Below, one piece after another: positions 53,646 through 63,164 of a DNA stretch of 64,000 nucleotides; the stretch's first letter is position 1, and each line of letters begins with the position of its first letter. This DNA comes from an uncultured Flavobacteriaceae bacterium (GTDB taxonomy: Bacteria > Bacteroidota > Bacteroidia > Flavobacteriales > Flavobacteriaceae). Made by a program: the position numbers and the translations under genes. Location of the stretch: positions 1 through 64,000 of the forward strand of contig CANMSA010000022.1 in assembly GCA_947500385.1 (NCBI GenBank). The letters are read 5' to 3'. The notes below the pieces were generated by a model. It was not told the origin of the DNA, did no database searches, and was given only the letters and a program-made list of their open reading frames with translations.

Positions 53646-55199
53646 CTAAAGGTCGAACTTGATTCCTTGCGCCAAAGGCAATTCCGTGGTGTAGTTGATG
53701 GTGTTCGTTTGTCTTCGCATGTATACCTTCCATGCGTCCGAACCGCTTTCACGGCCACCGCCAGTTTCTTTTTCTCCCCCAAAAGCGCCGCCTATTTCTG
53801 CTCCCGAGGTTCCGATATTAACGTTCGCAATACCACAATCACTACCCGCCACCGATAGGAAACGCTCTGCCTCCCGTAAGTTATTGGTCATAATGGCCGA
53901 GGATAATCCTTGAACCACTCCGTTTTGCAATGCGATGGCATTTTCAACAGCCCCTGAATATTTTAAAAGATACAATACCGGTGCGAAGGTTTCATGCTGC
54001 ACAATTTCAAAAGAGTTTTCAGCTTCGGCAATTGCGGGTTTTACATAACAACCACTTTCATAACCTTCCCCTTCGAGTACGCCACCCTCCACAATTACGT
54101 TGCCACCTTCTGCGACCACCCGCTCCAAAGCTCGTTGATACATTGCTACGGCATCGGTGTCGATCAAAGGACCTACATGATTGTTTTCATCCAAAGGATT
54201 TCCGATACGCAATTGTTGATAAGCCCCGACCACGGCCTCTTTTACTTGATCGTATATTGATTCGTGAATTATGAGTCTTCTTGTGGAGGTACAGCGTTGC
54301 CCGGCCGTACCAACGGCACCGAATACGGCACCTATAACAGTCATTTTTATATCGGCGTCAGGGGTAACGATGATCGCATTGTTCCCGCCTAACTCTAAGA
54401 GCGATTTTCCCAATCTGGCCGCTACCGCTTGGGCTACAATTTTTCCCATTCGAATGGATCCGGTAGCGGAAACCAAGGGAATACGACCATCTTGAGTCAT
54501 CATTTCACCAACTTTGTAATCACCATTGATCAAGCAAGAAATACCTTCTGGCAAACCATTGGCTTTAAAAACCTCCGCTGCAATATTCTGACATGCGATA
54601 CCACAAAGTGGTGTCTTTTCGGAGGGTTTCCATACGCAGACGTCACCACAGATCCATGCCAAGGCGGTATTCCATGCCCAAACTGCCACCGGGAAATTAA
54701 AAGCGGAAATAATTCCGACCACGCCAAGTGCATGGTACTGCTCGTACATCCGATGACCCGGTCTCTCGGAATGCATGGTCAACCCGTGTAATTGTCTCGA
54801 AAGTCCAACCGCAAAATCGCAAATATCGATCATTTCCTGTACCTCGCCCAAACCTTCTTGGTAGCTTTTTCCCATTTCATATGAGACCAATTTTCCCAAT
54901 GGCTCTTTTAGTTCTCGCAACCGTTCTCCAAACTGCCGAACAACTTCCCCTCTTTGTGGTGCGGGTTTGGTGCGCCAAATTTTGAAGGCGGCCGTCGCCT
55001 TGGCCATTACTTTTTCATAATCTTCCTTGGTAGTGGTCTTTACCTTCCCGATCAAGGCTCCATCTGCCGGAGAATACGATGAGATGACATCTCCCGAGGA
55101 AAAATAATCCGAGCCGGTTGAAGTGCCATTGTTGATTTCTTGGATCCCTAGATCTTGTAAGGCCTGATCAATTCCAAACCCAGTTGCTATTTTTGACAT
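53646..55199 (-). CDS. ALDH7-type aldehyde dehydrogenase
   Basis: A 517-residue NAD-dependent dehydrogenase very similar in layout to human antiquitin (ALDH7A1): PQRGEVVRQFGERLRE, ICDFAVGLSRQL, GIISAFNFPVAVW, SLLELGGNNAIIV, GTAGQRCTSTRRL with the catalytic Cys, and INYTTELPLAQGIKF at the C-terminus. Such enzymes oxidise alpha-aminoadipate semialdehyde (piperidine-6-carboxylate) in lysine breakdown. It lies 59 bases after the NTF2-like gene with a possible -7 element (TAGATTTG, complement of 55237-55244), so it may also be transcribed alone. Confidence 0.93.
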   Translation of the reverse strand: MSKIATGFGIDQALQDLGIQEINNGTSTGSDYFSSGDVISSYSPADGALIGKVKTTTKEDYEKVMAKATAAFKIWRTKPAPQRGEVVRQFGERLRELKEPLGKLVSYEMGKSYQEGLGEVQEMIDICDFAVGLSRQLHGLTMHSERPGHRMYEQYHALGVVGIISAFNFPVAVWAWNTALAWICGDVCVWKPSEKTPLCGIACQNIAAEVFKANGLPEGISCLINGDYKVGEMMTQDGRIPLVSATGSIRMGKIVAQAVAARLGKSLLELGGNNAIIVTPDADIKMTVIGAVFGAVGTAGQRCTSTRRLIIHESIYDQVKEAVVGAYQQLRIGNPLDENNHVGPLIDTDAVAMYQRALERVVAEGGNVIVEGGVLEGEGYESGCYVKPAIAEAENSFEIVQHETFAPVLYLLKYSGAVENAIALQNGVVQGLSSAIMTNNLREAERFLSVAGSDCGIANVNIGTSGAEIGGAFGGEKETGGGRESGSDAWKVYMRRQTNTINYTTELPLAQGIKFDL

Positions 55200-55258
55200 T
55201 TTATAACTTTTTGAACGTGTATTGTTATATTTTTTACAAATCTACAAATAATAGGCGC

Positions 55259-55714
55259 TTATTCTTCCTTTCTTAATACGGTAATTTTTTTAATCTTTTC
55301 GGCTTCTACTTCAAAGATGAGCACCAATTCAATTACCTCATTATTCCCGTTGCGCCCGGTAATTTGTTCATGATCGATTACCTTATTGCCGAAAACTGTT
55401 CGGGTAAGAATGGTGGAGTGCAATTGGGGAGAGGCCTCAAAAAGGGCCGAATAGAATGCTTTGCAGGCCTGAGTTCCTTTCATGGTTACCTTTCCATCTG
55501 TATAATTATAAAAAGCAATGGTCGGGTCAATGACCTGCATAAACGCATCAATGTCGCGCTCATTATAGGCTTCCAGTTGTTTTTGCACCACTTCTTCAGG
55601 GCTCATTTTTTGTGTATAACAGGTTTGATAAAAAAACACAACCACCAACAAAAACAGCAAAGATCTTTTACGAGAATGGTAGTACTTTAAAAAAGTATGA
55701 ACGCCCCCGTTCAT
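55259..55714 (-). CDS. Exported SnoaL/NTF2-like protein
   Basis: A 151-residue protein. A hydrophobic segment near the N-terminus (SLLFLLVVVFFYQTCYTQ) is an export signal, possibly a lipoprotein signal with Cys in QTC-Y. The ~110-residue core is an NTF2-like cone fold (EEVVQKQLEAYNERDIDAFMQVIDP, FYNYTDGKVTMKGTQACKAFYSALF) of the SnoaL/DUF4440 type. No catalytic residues can be named. It overlaps the DUF1304 stop by one base. Confidence 0.82.
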   Translation of the reverse strand: MNGGVHTFLKYYHSRKRSLLFLLVVVFFYQTCYTQKMSPEEVVQKQLEAYNERDIDAFMQVIDPTIAFYNYTDGKVTMKGTQACKAFYSALFEASPQLHSTILTRTVFGNKVIDHEQITGRNGNNEVIELVLIFEVEAEKIKKITVLRKEE

Positions 55715-56076
55715 TAACCAATGAGTAAAAGGCCAATGCCAATAAGGGCCGGCAACGCCTGTATAAAGAAAATCTTTTTTTCAACGGAGAACGCGCCATA
55801 AACACCGGCAACGGCTACACATCCTAAAAAGAATAAGGCAATATTGGTGCGCCAAAGGGGATCATCTATAAAAAAAGTCCAGATCAGTCCGGCCGCTAAA
55901 AAACCATTATAGAGCCCTTGATTGGCCGCCATTGGTTTGGTAGGTTCAAAGAGTTCGGGCGGAAACCCTCGAAATACTTTCCTACCCTTTGTGGTCCAGG
56001 CAAACATTTCAAACCAAAGAAAATAGCAATGTAAAAAAGCTACAAGACCGATAATAATTTTGATGGTTATTTCCAT
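55714..56076 (-). CDS. DUF1304 membrane protein
   Basis: A 120-residue protein with four hydrophobic segments (IIIGLVAFLHCYFLWFEMFAW, NGFLAAGLIWTFF, IALFFLGCVAVAGVYGAF, ALPALIGIGLLLIG). The motif ANQGLYNGFLAAGL with TKGRKVF is typical of DUF1304. Function unknown. It begins 3 bases after the dioxygenase gene, in the same operon. Confidence 0.88.
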   Translation of the reverse strand: MEITIKIIIGLVAFLHCYFLWFEMFAWTTKGRKVFRGFPPELFEPTKPMAANQGLYNGFLAAGLIWTFFIDDPLWRTNIALFFLGCVAVAGVYGAFSVEKKIFFIQALPALIGIGLLLIG

Positions 56077-56079
56077 AAT

Positions 56080-56619
56080 TTAATCTTCTGAGATGAACCG
56101 CTGATCCACTGGCATCACGGTAGCACAATTATCACAGGTACGAAGGTTTTCCGAACTGTAAAAATGTTTAAAATGGGTTAGAAAGTCTTTTTCGATGTCG
56201 TGTAGTGTAAAATAGGCTTCGTATAATTTATGGTTGCAGTTATCACAGAACCAGAGAAGCCCGTCATCTACCAGCATATCCGACCTTTTTCGTTCAATAA
56301 CCAGTCCTATACTGCCTTCATGACGTACCGGGGAATGGGGAACCTTCGCAGGGTGCAAATACATATCCCCGGGCCCCAAGCGCATTGTTTTTTTTTGACC
56401 ATCTTCCTGAATATGTACTTCTATGGTACCCTCTAATTGATAAAAGAGTTCCTCGGTTTCATTATAATGATAGTCTTTTCTGGCGTTTGGGCCGGCCACG
56501 ATCATAACAATATAATCCCCCGCGTCTTTATAAAGATTTTTATTCCCAACGGGAGGTTTCAAAGAATCCCTATTCTCGGCAATCCACTTAGAAAGATTGA
56601 AAGGAGGTGCTATGCTCAT
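56080..56619 (-). CDS. nbaC: 3-hydroxyanthranilate 3,4-dioxygenase
   Basis: A 179-residue cupin enzyme that opens the ring of 3-hydroxyanthranilate in the kynurenine route from tryptophan to quinolinate (NAD precursor). The catalytic iron is bound by His51, Glu57 and His95 (DYHYNETEE, HPAKVPHSP). The C-terminal rubredoxin-like site, found in bacterial members, is complete: Cys125, Cys128, Cys162, Cys165 (two CxxC motifs). It leads the HAAO-DUF1304-NTF2-ALDH group. The symbol follows bacterial usage. No other kynurenine gene is in the window. Confidence 0.94.
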   Translation of the reverse strand: MSIAPPFNLSKWIAENRDSLKPPVGNKNLYKDAGDYIVMIVAGPNARKDYHYNETEELFYQLEGTIEVHIQEDGQKKTMRLGPGDMYLHPAKVPHSPVRHEGSIGLVIERKRSDMLVDDGLLWFCDNCNHKLYEAYFTLHDIEKDFLTHFKHFYSSENLRTCDNCATVMPVDQRFISED

Positions 56620-56756
56620 GTGCGTTTTGCGTATCGTTTTCTATCCGGGACATCGTTTTTGAAAATAACTGCCCGGATAATATGTGTTCTTTCAAATTTA
56701 TGAAAAGAAACGCACACACAAGGTATCAAAAAAAACCTTCGGTAACGGGGATGAAT

Positions 56757-57239
56757 TTATCGAAAGAAGAGCTGTGTAAAATACAGTTTTCCGTTGGAAG
56801 CTTTTTTAACACTGACCGCTGTATGCGTGAATTCGCCCTCCATTGTTTTCTTGTGGCTGGAACTTTCTAACCAACCCTGAAAAGCGCCCGACGCATCGGA
56901 GTAGTCTTTTGCAACGTTTTCCGCCACGTACTCTGCGTTCACTTCTGCAGAAACACCGGAGGCCCTTAGGCTAAAATTATCGTGGCTCAAGCTTCCTTTC
57001 GCAATCATGTAATCGGTGTGTTCGTCAGCGTATTCCTGAGCAACCGCGCTGTATTCAAGGGTGTTATATCCCAATGAGACACGATGGTCATTTACAATTT
57101 TCAGCAATGCCTGCTCAACCTCCACGGCGTTCTGAGCCTCGGGTATGGTTATCGCTTCCTCTTCATAGGGTTCCTTGGAGCAAGACGCCACAAGCAACAC
57201 CAAACATACCAAGATGGTAGTCTTCATTTTCATTTTCAT
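56757..57239 (-). CDS. CAP (SCP/PR1) domain lipoprotein
   Basis: A 160-residue protein. Lipoprotein signal MKMKMKTTILVCLVLLVAS-C (Cys20). The CAP domain follows: LLKIVNDHRVSLGYNTLEYSAVAQEYADEHTDYMI, SHDNF (His/Asp), AEYVAENVAKD, SSSHKKTMEGEFTHTAVSVKK. The family's two His and Glu residues seem present. Function of bacterial CAP lipoproteins is mostly unknown. Repeated MK at the start leaves the exact ATG open (57239, 57233 or 57227). It lies 137 bases upstream of the dioxygenase gene on the same strand. Confidence 0.88.
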   Translation of the reverse strand: MKMKMKTTILVCLVLLVASCSKEPYEEEAITIPEAQNAVEVEQALLKIVNDHRVSLGYNTLEYSAVAQEYADEHTDYMIAKGSLSHDNFSLRASGVSAEVNAEYVAENVAKDYSDASGAFQGWLESSSHKKTMEGEFTHTAVSVKKASNGKLYFTQLFFR

Positions 57240-57583
57240 ACAACGTTCTAAATTGTAAGTAGGTGTTCCAGAAAGTAGGTCGTGAAGAGTGGGGTACTCG
57301 TGTTCTCGATGTTGAAGGGGATTTTCAACACTGTAATGATAGGCAAAATATAGTAGTTGCCTATGAAAAATGGGGTTTTTTCGATGAAATGCATTGTTCT
57401 TGAAAGGTTTTGTAGGCGAAAAGAGACGACTTTAATAATACTTCTGGTTTCAGGGATTCTGAAATAATAAAATCGTACGGACCAGCGTTTCACTACTAAT
57501 AACGAGTTTTGGGCAAAATTTTCACGGTAATCCGGGGTGGGTTTTGTTTGTACCTACACTACTTTTGAAAAAAGCCACCGTTC
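57240..57583. other. Intergenic region with two inverted repeats and A2M promoter
   Basis: It holds two inverted repeats: GTTGAA/TTCAAC (57311-57329) and ATAGGCAA/TTGCCTAT (57339-57364, 10-base loop), plus the -7 element at 57560. One reading frame on the minus strand (57248-57493) lacks coding character and I do not accept it. Confidence 0.6.
57560..57567 (+). promoter_or_regulatory. -7 element of alpha-2-macroglobulin gene
   Basis: TACTTTTG, a perfect TAnnTTTG match 17 bases before the ATG at 57584. The nearest TTGs are 9 and 13 bases upstream, which is too close for the -33 element. Confidence 0.55.
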
Positions 57584-60500
57584 ATGAAAATTACATCATT
57601 TTTTCGCCTTTCAATTTTCTTCCTTTTTTTAGTTGGATGCGATTCCAAAAAGGAAACAATAGGGGAACAATTAGACAACCTTAATCGCTTCAAGGAATAT
57701 GTGCTTCAAGCATCTCATGGCATTGTCTCCGCCCAGAGCGATGTACGGGTGATTCTGACCAATCCTGTGGACACATGGAAGAATGGAGAAGAGCTGGATG
57801 CCGACCTTTTACTTGTGTCCCCAAAGCTGAGCGGCAAAGTGGTGGCGCTCGATAACAGGACCATCGCCTTTATTCCGGAAAAAGGCTTTGAGCAAGACAA
57901 GGAGTACGAATTCACCCTTTCCTTAGAGGATTTTATAGAGGACATTCCAAACGACCTGCAAACATTTTCTTTTAAGGTGAGAACCCTGAAGCAAGCGTTC
58001 AATGTTTATACGGATGCCCTACAGTCATATTCCAAAAATAGACAGTATCTAACCGGACAAATAAAGACTGCCGATGTACTTTCCCTGGAAACCGCAAAGC
58101 AATTGGTATCGGTAAAACAGAAAGGCAAAAGCATAGCCTTGAAATTTGAGGATGCTGTAATAAAGGGCACTCAATTCAGTTTTAAAATCGATAGTATTCA
58201 GCGCTATGAAGAAGATTCTGACTTGGAGATCTTGTGGGACGGTACCAAGTTCGACATTGACAGTAAGGGAAAGAATACTCTAAAGATTCCAGGGAAAAAT
58301 AATTTTACCGTTTTGAATACTTCGGTAGAAACGGGAGCGAACGCGTTGATTCGCATCAACTTCTCGGACCCGGTAAAAAAAGGACAGAATTTCAAAGGCT
58401 TAGTAACGCTTGAAAGTGATGACAATCCTAAATATGCGGTCGAAGGAAACACCCTAAAGGTGTACCCATCCAAAGAATTGTTAGGAACGGTACACTTAGA
58501 AGTATTCGAAGGTATTGAAAGCACCGACGGCTACAAGCTAAAAAACAAATATGCAGAGCGGGTTGCTTTTGAGCAATTGAAGCCACAAGTACGCTTGCTC
58601 TCAAACGGTACCATACTACCTTCTTCTAGCAATCTAAAAATCAACTTTGAGACCGTTAATCTTAAATCGGTCGAGGTTTCGGTTTTTAAGATTTATGAAA
58701 ATAACATCTTACAATTCTTACAGTCTAATAATATTGATGGTAGCAATAATCTGAGAGCGGTCGCAAGACCCATTGCCCGTAAAAGAATACCGTTGGAGAC
58801 AAGTCTTTCAAATGCGGTCAGCAAATGGTCAGCGAGCGCCCTTGATTTAAAAACAATGATTTCTCCCGAGGTGGGAGCGATTTACCGAGTGGAGTTTGAT
58901 TTCGGGCCTCAAGACAGTGCTTATAAATGCGATACCACCAATTTTAATGATGAGGAGGACCCCGAAACGAATTTTGATACCGTCGAAGAAAATAGTTCGT
59001 GGGACGGGGTCGAGGAATACTATTACAACGACTATTATGAGTACGATTGGAACGAACGCGAAAACCCTTGTGACAAATCATATTACTACAACAAAAAAGT
59101 AGGCATCAATGTCCTGGCCACCGATTTAGGGGTCACCGTCAAAAAAGGAATCAATAAGAGCTATTTTGTTGCCGTCAATGATTTGCTCAATACCAATCCT
59201 GTTGCCGGGGCGAAAGTAACGTTCTATAATTTTCAACAACAAGAAATGGCCACCGTGGTAACCGATTCGGAGGGGACCATTATCTATGATGCGGATAAGT
59301 TGGCTTATTTTGCCGTTGTTGAGAGCAATGGGCAAAAGACCTATGTAAAGCTGAACGATGGGAACGCACTTTCGGTGAGCAAGTTCAGGGTAAGTGGTGT
59401 ACAATTAAAGAAGGGCCTTAAGGGGTTCATTTTTGGTGAACGGGGCGTTTGGCGTCCTGGAGACAAGGTATTTCTATCCTTTATGCTGAACGATAATGCC
59501 AATGACCTCCCGGCAGATCATCCGGTAAAGCTCGAGTTGTTGGATCCTTACAACAAGGTGGTACATCGTGAAATCAAAACGACCGCTGTCAATAACTTCT
59601 ATCAATTCACCTTAAAGACCGATGAGAATGCCCCAACGGGCAATTGGCTCGCCAAAATCTCTGTTGGCGGAGCGTCTTTTACAAAAACGGTCAAAATAGA
59701 AACCATTAAACCCAATAGATTAAAGATCAAGACCAACTTTGATACCGAGGTATTAAAGGGTTCCCGGCCCATTTCAGGGTCGATGGAAGTGAAATGGCTG
59801 CACGGTGCCGTTGCCAAGAACTTAAAAGCGGATATTTCGGCCAAGTTCAACCCAACCACCACAGAATTCAAATCGTTTCCGGGATATATCTTCGATGACC
59901 CTACCCGTTCCTTTTCTGTAGAGGACCAAGTAGTATTCGACGGGAAAATCGATGAAGAAGGGAAGACTCGTTTTAAAATAAATCCGCAATTGAATAGCCA
60001 AGCCCCAGGAATGCTTACCGCTGCTTTTATTGCCAAAGTCTATGAAAACGGAGGAGATTTTAGTACCGATGTGTTTACAAAGCCCTATTCGCCTTATAAC
60101 ACCTACATAGGGCTCAATGTTCCAAAGGGAGATAAAACAAGGGGCATGTTGTTGACAGATAAGCAGCACAAATTCGAAGTGGTTACCGTAGATGAAGATG
60201 GGAAAGGCAAAAGCGTTCAAAACTTAAAAGTATCTGTTCATAAGGTCGAGTGGCGCTGGTGGTGGGACACTTCTAACAACAACTTATCTAACTACAGCAG
60301 CAGCCGTTACCACCGAGAGGTATTTGCGCAGACCATTAGTACGAACGGAAATGGGAAAGGAAGCTTCAATTTTGAGCTAAAATACCCCGAATGGGGGCGT
60401 TATTTGGTTCGGGTCGAAGATCCCAATGGAGGGCATGCCACCGGGAAAGCTGTGTATATAGACTGGCCGGGATGGGCCGGCAAATCTAGAAAAGCAGATC

Positions 60501-63103
60501 CAGAAGCTGCCACCATGCTGGTGTTTTCAACGGATAAGGAAACATATAATGTCGGGGAGACTGCCACCGTTACTTTTCCGAGTTCAGAAGGTTCAAGAGC
60601 CTTAGTGACCGTGGAGAACGGAACCGAGGTATTGGAATCGATATGGGTCACTACCGAAAAAGGCGAGACCAAGTTTCAGTTACCGATAGATGCATTGTAT
60701 ACCCCAAACGTATTCATACATATTTCGCTGTTGCAACCACATGCGACCACCTTGAACGATAATCCCATTCGTTTGTATGGGGTAATGCCTATTTCCGTTG
60801 AAAATCCTGCCACCAAAATAACTCCGGTGATTAAAATGCCGGATGTATTGCGGCCCGAAGAAACCATTACAGTAAAGGTGCATGAGAAAAATAAGAAGGC
60901 GATGACCTATAGCATTGCTATCGTAGATGAAGGCTTATTAGACCTTACCCGTTTCAAGACACCCGACCCTTGGAACACATTCTATGCCCATGAGGCGCTT
61001 GGGGTAAAAACCTGGGATGTTTATGACGATGTTATCGGGGCCTTCGGTGGGCGGATTGATCAAGTTTTTGCCATTGGAGGAGATGGGGAATTGGCAGGTG
61101 CCAAGAATAAAAAAGCGAATCGTTTTGAGCCTATGGTAGTGCATTTGGGCCCTTTTAGCCTTAAGGATGGGGAAACGAAATCACATAAGATAAAGATACC
61201 CAAATATGTAGGTTCTGTTCGTACGATGGTCGTGGCAGGTGATGCCGAAAAAGAGGCCTATGGGATGGCCGAAAAAACCACTCCTGTACGCAAACCATTG
61301 ATGATTTTGGCTTCTTTGCCGAGAAAGATAACACCAGGAGAAAAAGTCACCTTGCCGGTTACGGTCTTTGCCATGGAAAAGAAGGTAAAGAATGTCACCT
61401 TGCGGTTAAAGCAAGACAAGTCATTTAAAATCACGGGCGATGCCACGCAAACGCTCAGTTTTGCCCAACCCGATGAAAAAATGGCCTATTTTCAGTTAGA
61501 AGTAGCCGATTTCAAAGGAATTGGAAAAGTGGTGGTGGAGGCATCGGGTAACGGGGAAAAGGCTTCGTTTGAAATTCCGATAGACGTTGTGAATCCGAAT
61601 CCCATGACAACGGAAATACAGCAAATAGTTTTAGAACCGAACGCTGCTCAGACCATTAATTTGGAAACCTTTGGAATTACAGGAAGTAATTCGGCGGAAA
61701 TAGAGTTCTCTACTTTGCCCCCTATGAATTTTAATGGGCGTATGCAGTATTTGATCCGCTATCCGCATGGATGCGTTGAACAGACCACCTCCGGCGCTTT
61801 TCCGCAATTATATCTCGCTGACATTTTTGATTTCAATAAGAATCGAAAAAGTAGGATACAACAAAATATAGATCGCGCCATAAAACGTTTGGGCGGTTTC
61901 CAAAATGCTTCTGGTGGTTTTTCCTATTGGCCGGGACAAAATTACTCCAACGATTGGGGAACCACGTATGCCGGGCACTTTTTACTCGAGGCTGAAACGA
62001 AAGGGTATGTTTTGCCCATTGGGTTTAAAGCAAGCTGGGTAAAATACCAACAGAATATGGCCAAGCAATGGCGTGCGGGCACTAATCACAGTGATTTGGC
62101 ACAGGCCTATCGTTTGTATTCCTTGGCGCTTTCGGGAAATGCCGATGTGGCTAGTATGAACCGTATGCGTGAGACCAATGGCCTTAGCAATGAAGCAAAA
62201 TTTCGCTTGGCAGCTGCCTATGCGCAAATTGGTCAGGCTTCGGTTGCCAAGCAAATTTTGAGCACTTCGAGTATCGATTTTACGAATCAGCGTTCTTATT
62301 ACCATACCTACGGATCTGCGGATCGAAACCGCGCAATGGCTTTGGAAACCTATGTGTTGTTAAAAGACAAGGCAAAGGCGAGCGAGATGGCCAAAACCAT
62401 TGCCAAACGTCTTTCCGAACGGTCGTATATGAGCACGCAAAGTACCGCTTATAGCCTATTGGCCATGGCCAAATTTGCCCAAATGGTCGGAGGCAAAGGA
62501 ATTAAGGCAGCTGTTACGATAAATGGTAAGTCGACAAATGTTGGTACTGATAAAACCCTGGCATCGGCCGCTTTATCAATAAAAAAGGGTAGTAATTCTG
62601 TTCAATTGAAGAATTTGGAAGGAAATACGCTTTTTGCCAGTATTAGTAACAATGGTATTTTACCGGTGGGAGAAGAGAAAGTAATACAGAAAAACCTATC
62701 GGCCCAAATTGCTTTCAAAGGTAGAAATGGGGCTACCTTAAATGTGGCTCAATTGTCACAGGGTACCGATTTTGTAGCCGAGGTAACCGTGACGAATACC
62801 ACCGGAAAAGCAATAAAAGATATCGCCTTGACCGAAATATTCCCTAGTGGTTGGGAAATTGTAAATACCCGCTTTACCGATTTCGGGGAATTTGCACAGA
62901 ACGCGGTAACCCATACCGATATTCGGGATGATCGTAGCAATTTCTATTTTGATATGAAGAAGAACGAACGGAAAACGATCCGGGTGTTATTGAACGCGTC
63001 GTACCTTGGCCGTTATTATTTACCAGGTATTCAAGCAGAGGCGATGTATGACAATGAGTATGTTGTGCGAACCAAAGGACAATGGGTTGAGGTGGTGCAG
63101 TAA
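57584..63103 (+). CDS. Alpha-2-macroglobulin family lipoprotein
   Basis: A 1839-residue envelope protein. Lipoprotein signal (FFLFLVG-C, Cys19). Successive MG domains fill the first ~1100 residues, including RGVWRPGDKVFLSFML (~623-638). The thioester motif is intact: HGCVEQTTSG with Cys1397-Val-Glu-Gln, followed by the alpha-helical TED domain (GGFSYWPGQN, TYAGHFLLEAE) and a C-terminal beta domain. Such proteins trap proteases through the thioester and are thought to guard the periplasm. A Tyr/Asp/Glu-rich insertion lies at ~450-505. The usual partner pbpC is not beside it. It is a single-gene unit. Confidence 0.95.
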   Translation: MKITSFFRLSIFFLFLVGCDSKKETIGEQLDNLNRFKEYVLQASHGIVSAQSDVRVILTNPVDTWKNGEELDADLLLVSPKLSGKVVALDNRTIAFIPEKGFEQDKEYEFTLSLEDFIEDIPNDLQTFSFKVRTLKQAFNVYTDALQSYSKNRQYLTGQIKTADVLSLETAKQLVSVKQKGKSIALKFEDAVIKGTQFSFKIDSIQRYEEDSDLEILWDGTKFDIDSKGKNTLKIPGKNNFTVLNTSVETGANALIRINFSDPVKKGQNFKGLVTLESDDNPKYAVEGNTLKVYPSKELLGTVHLEVFEGIESTDGYKLKNKYAERVAFEQLKPQVRLLSNGTILPSSSNLKINFETVNLKSVEVSVFKIYENNILQFLQSNNIDGSNNLRAVARPIARKRIPLETSLSNAVSKWSASALDLKTMISPEVGAIYRVEFDFGPQDSAYKCDTTNFNDEEDPETNFDTVEENSSWDGVEEYYYNDYYEYDWNERENPCDKSYYYNKKVGINVLATDLGVTVKKGINKSYFVAVNDLLNTNPVAGAKVTFYNFQQQEMATVVTDSEGTIIYDADKLAYFAVVESNGQKTYVKLNDGNALSVSKFRVSGVQLKKGLKGFIFGERGVWRPGDKVFLSFMLNDNANDLPADHPVKLELLDPYNKVVHREIKTTAVNNFYQFTLKTDENAPTGNWLAKISVGGASFTKTVKIETIKPNRLKIKTNFDTEVLKGSRPISGSMEVKWLHGAVAKNLKADISAKFNPTTTEFKSFPGYIFDDPTRSFSVEDQVVFDGKIDEEGKTRFKINPQLNSQAPGMLTAAFIAKVYENGGDFSTDVFTKPYSPYNTYIGLNVPKGDKTRGMLLTDKQHKFEVVTVDEDGKGKSVQNLKVSVHKVEWRWWWDTSNNNLSNYSSSRYHREVFAQTISTNGNGKGSFNFELKYPEWGRYLVRVEDPNGGHATGKAVYIDWPGWAGKSRKADPEAATMLVFSTDKETYNVGETATVTFPSSEGSRALVTVENGTEVLESIWVTTEKGETKFQLPIDALYTPNVFIHISLLQPHATTLNDNPIRLYGVMPISVENPATKITPVIKMPDVLRPEETITVKVHEKNKKAMTYSIAIVDEGLLDLTRFKTPDPWNTFYAHEALGVKTWDVYDDVIGAFGGRIDQVFAIGGDGELAGAKNKKANRFEPMVVHLGPFSLKDGETKSHKIKIPKYVGSVRTMVVAGDAEKEAYGMAEKTTPVRKPLMILASLPRKITPGEKVTLPVTVFAMEKKVKNVTLRLKQDKSFKITGDATQTLSFAQPDEKMAYFQLEVADFKGIGKVVVEASGNGEKASFEIPIDVVNPNPMTTEIQQIVLEPNAAQTINLETFGITGSNSAEIEFSTLPPMNFNGRMQYLIRYPHGCVEQTTSGAFPQLYLADIFDFNKNRKSRIQQNIDRAIKRLGGFQNASGGFSYWPGQNYSNDWGTTYAGHFLLEAETKGYVLPIGFKASWVKYQQNMAKQWRAGTNHSDLAQAYRLYSLALSGNADVASMNRMRETNGLSNEAKFRLAAAYAQIGQASVAKQILSTSSIDFTNQRSYYHTYGSADRNRAMALETYVLLKDKAKASEMAKTIAKRLSERSYMSTQSTAYSLLAMAKFAQMVGGKGIKAAVTINGKSTNVGTDKTLASAALSIKKGSNSVQLKNLEGNTLFASISNNGILPVGEEKVIQKNLSAQIAFKGRNGATLNVAQLSQGTDFVAEVTVTNTTGKAIKDIALTEIFPSGWEIVNTRFTDFGEFAQNAVTHTDIRDDRSNFYFDMKKNERKTIRVLLNASYLGRYYLPGIQAEAMYDNEYVVRTKGQWVEVVQ

Positions 63104-63164
63104 GTAGGGTAGTTTGATCGTGGTATGAAAATGTCACACCGATACCGCAAACAATCGTTAGCCG

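Noticed and set aside
57248-57493. 81-residue frame upstream of the A2M gene
   Set aside because: No signal peptide or motif, odd composition, overlaps inverted repeats and lies in the promoter region.
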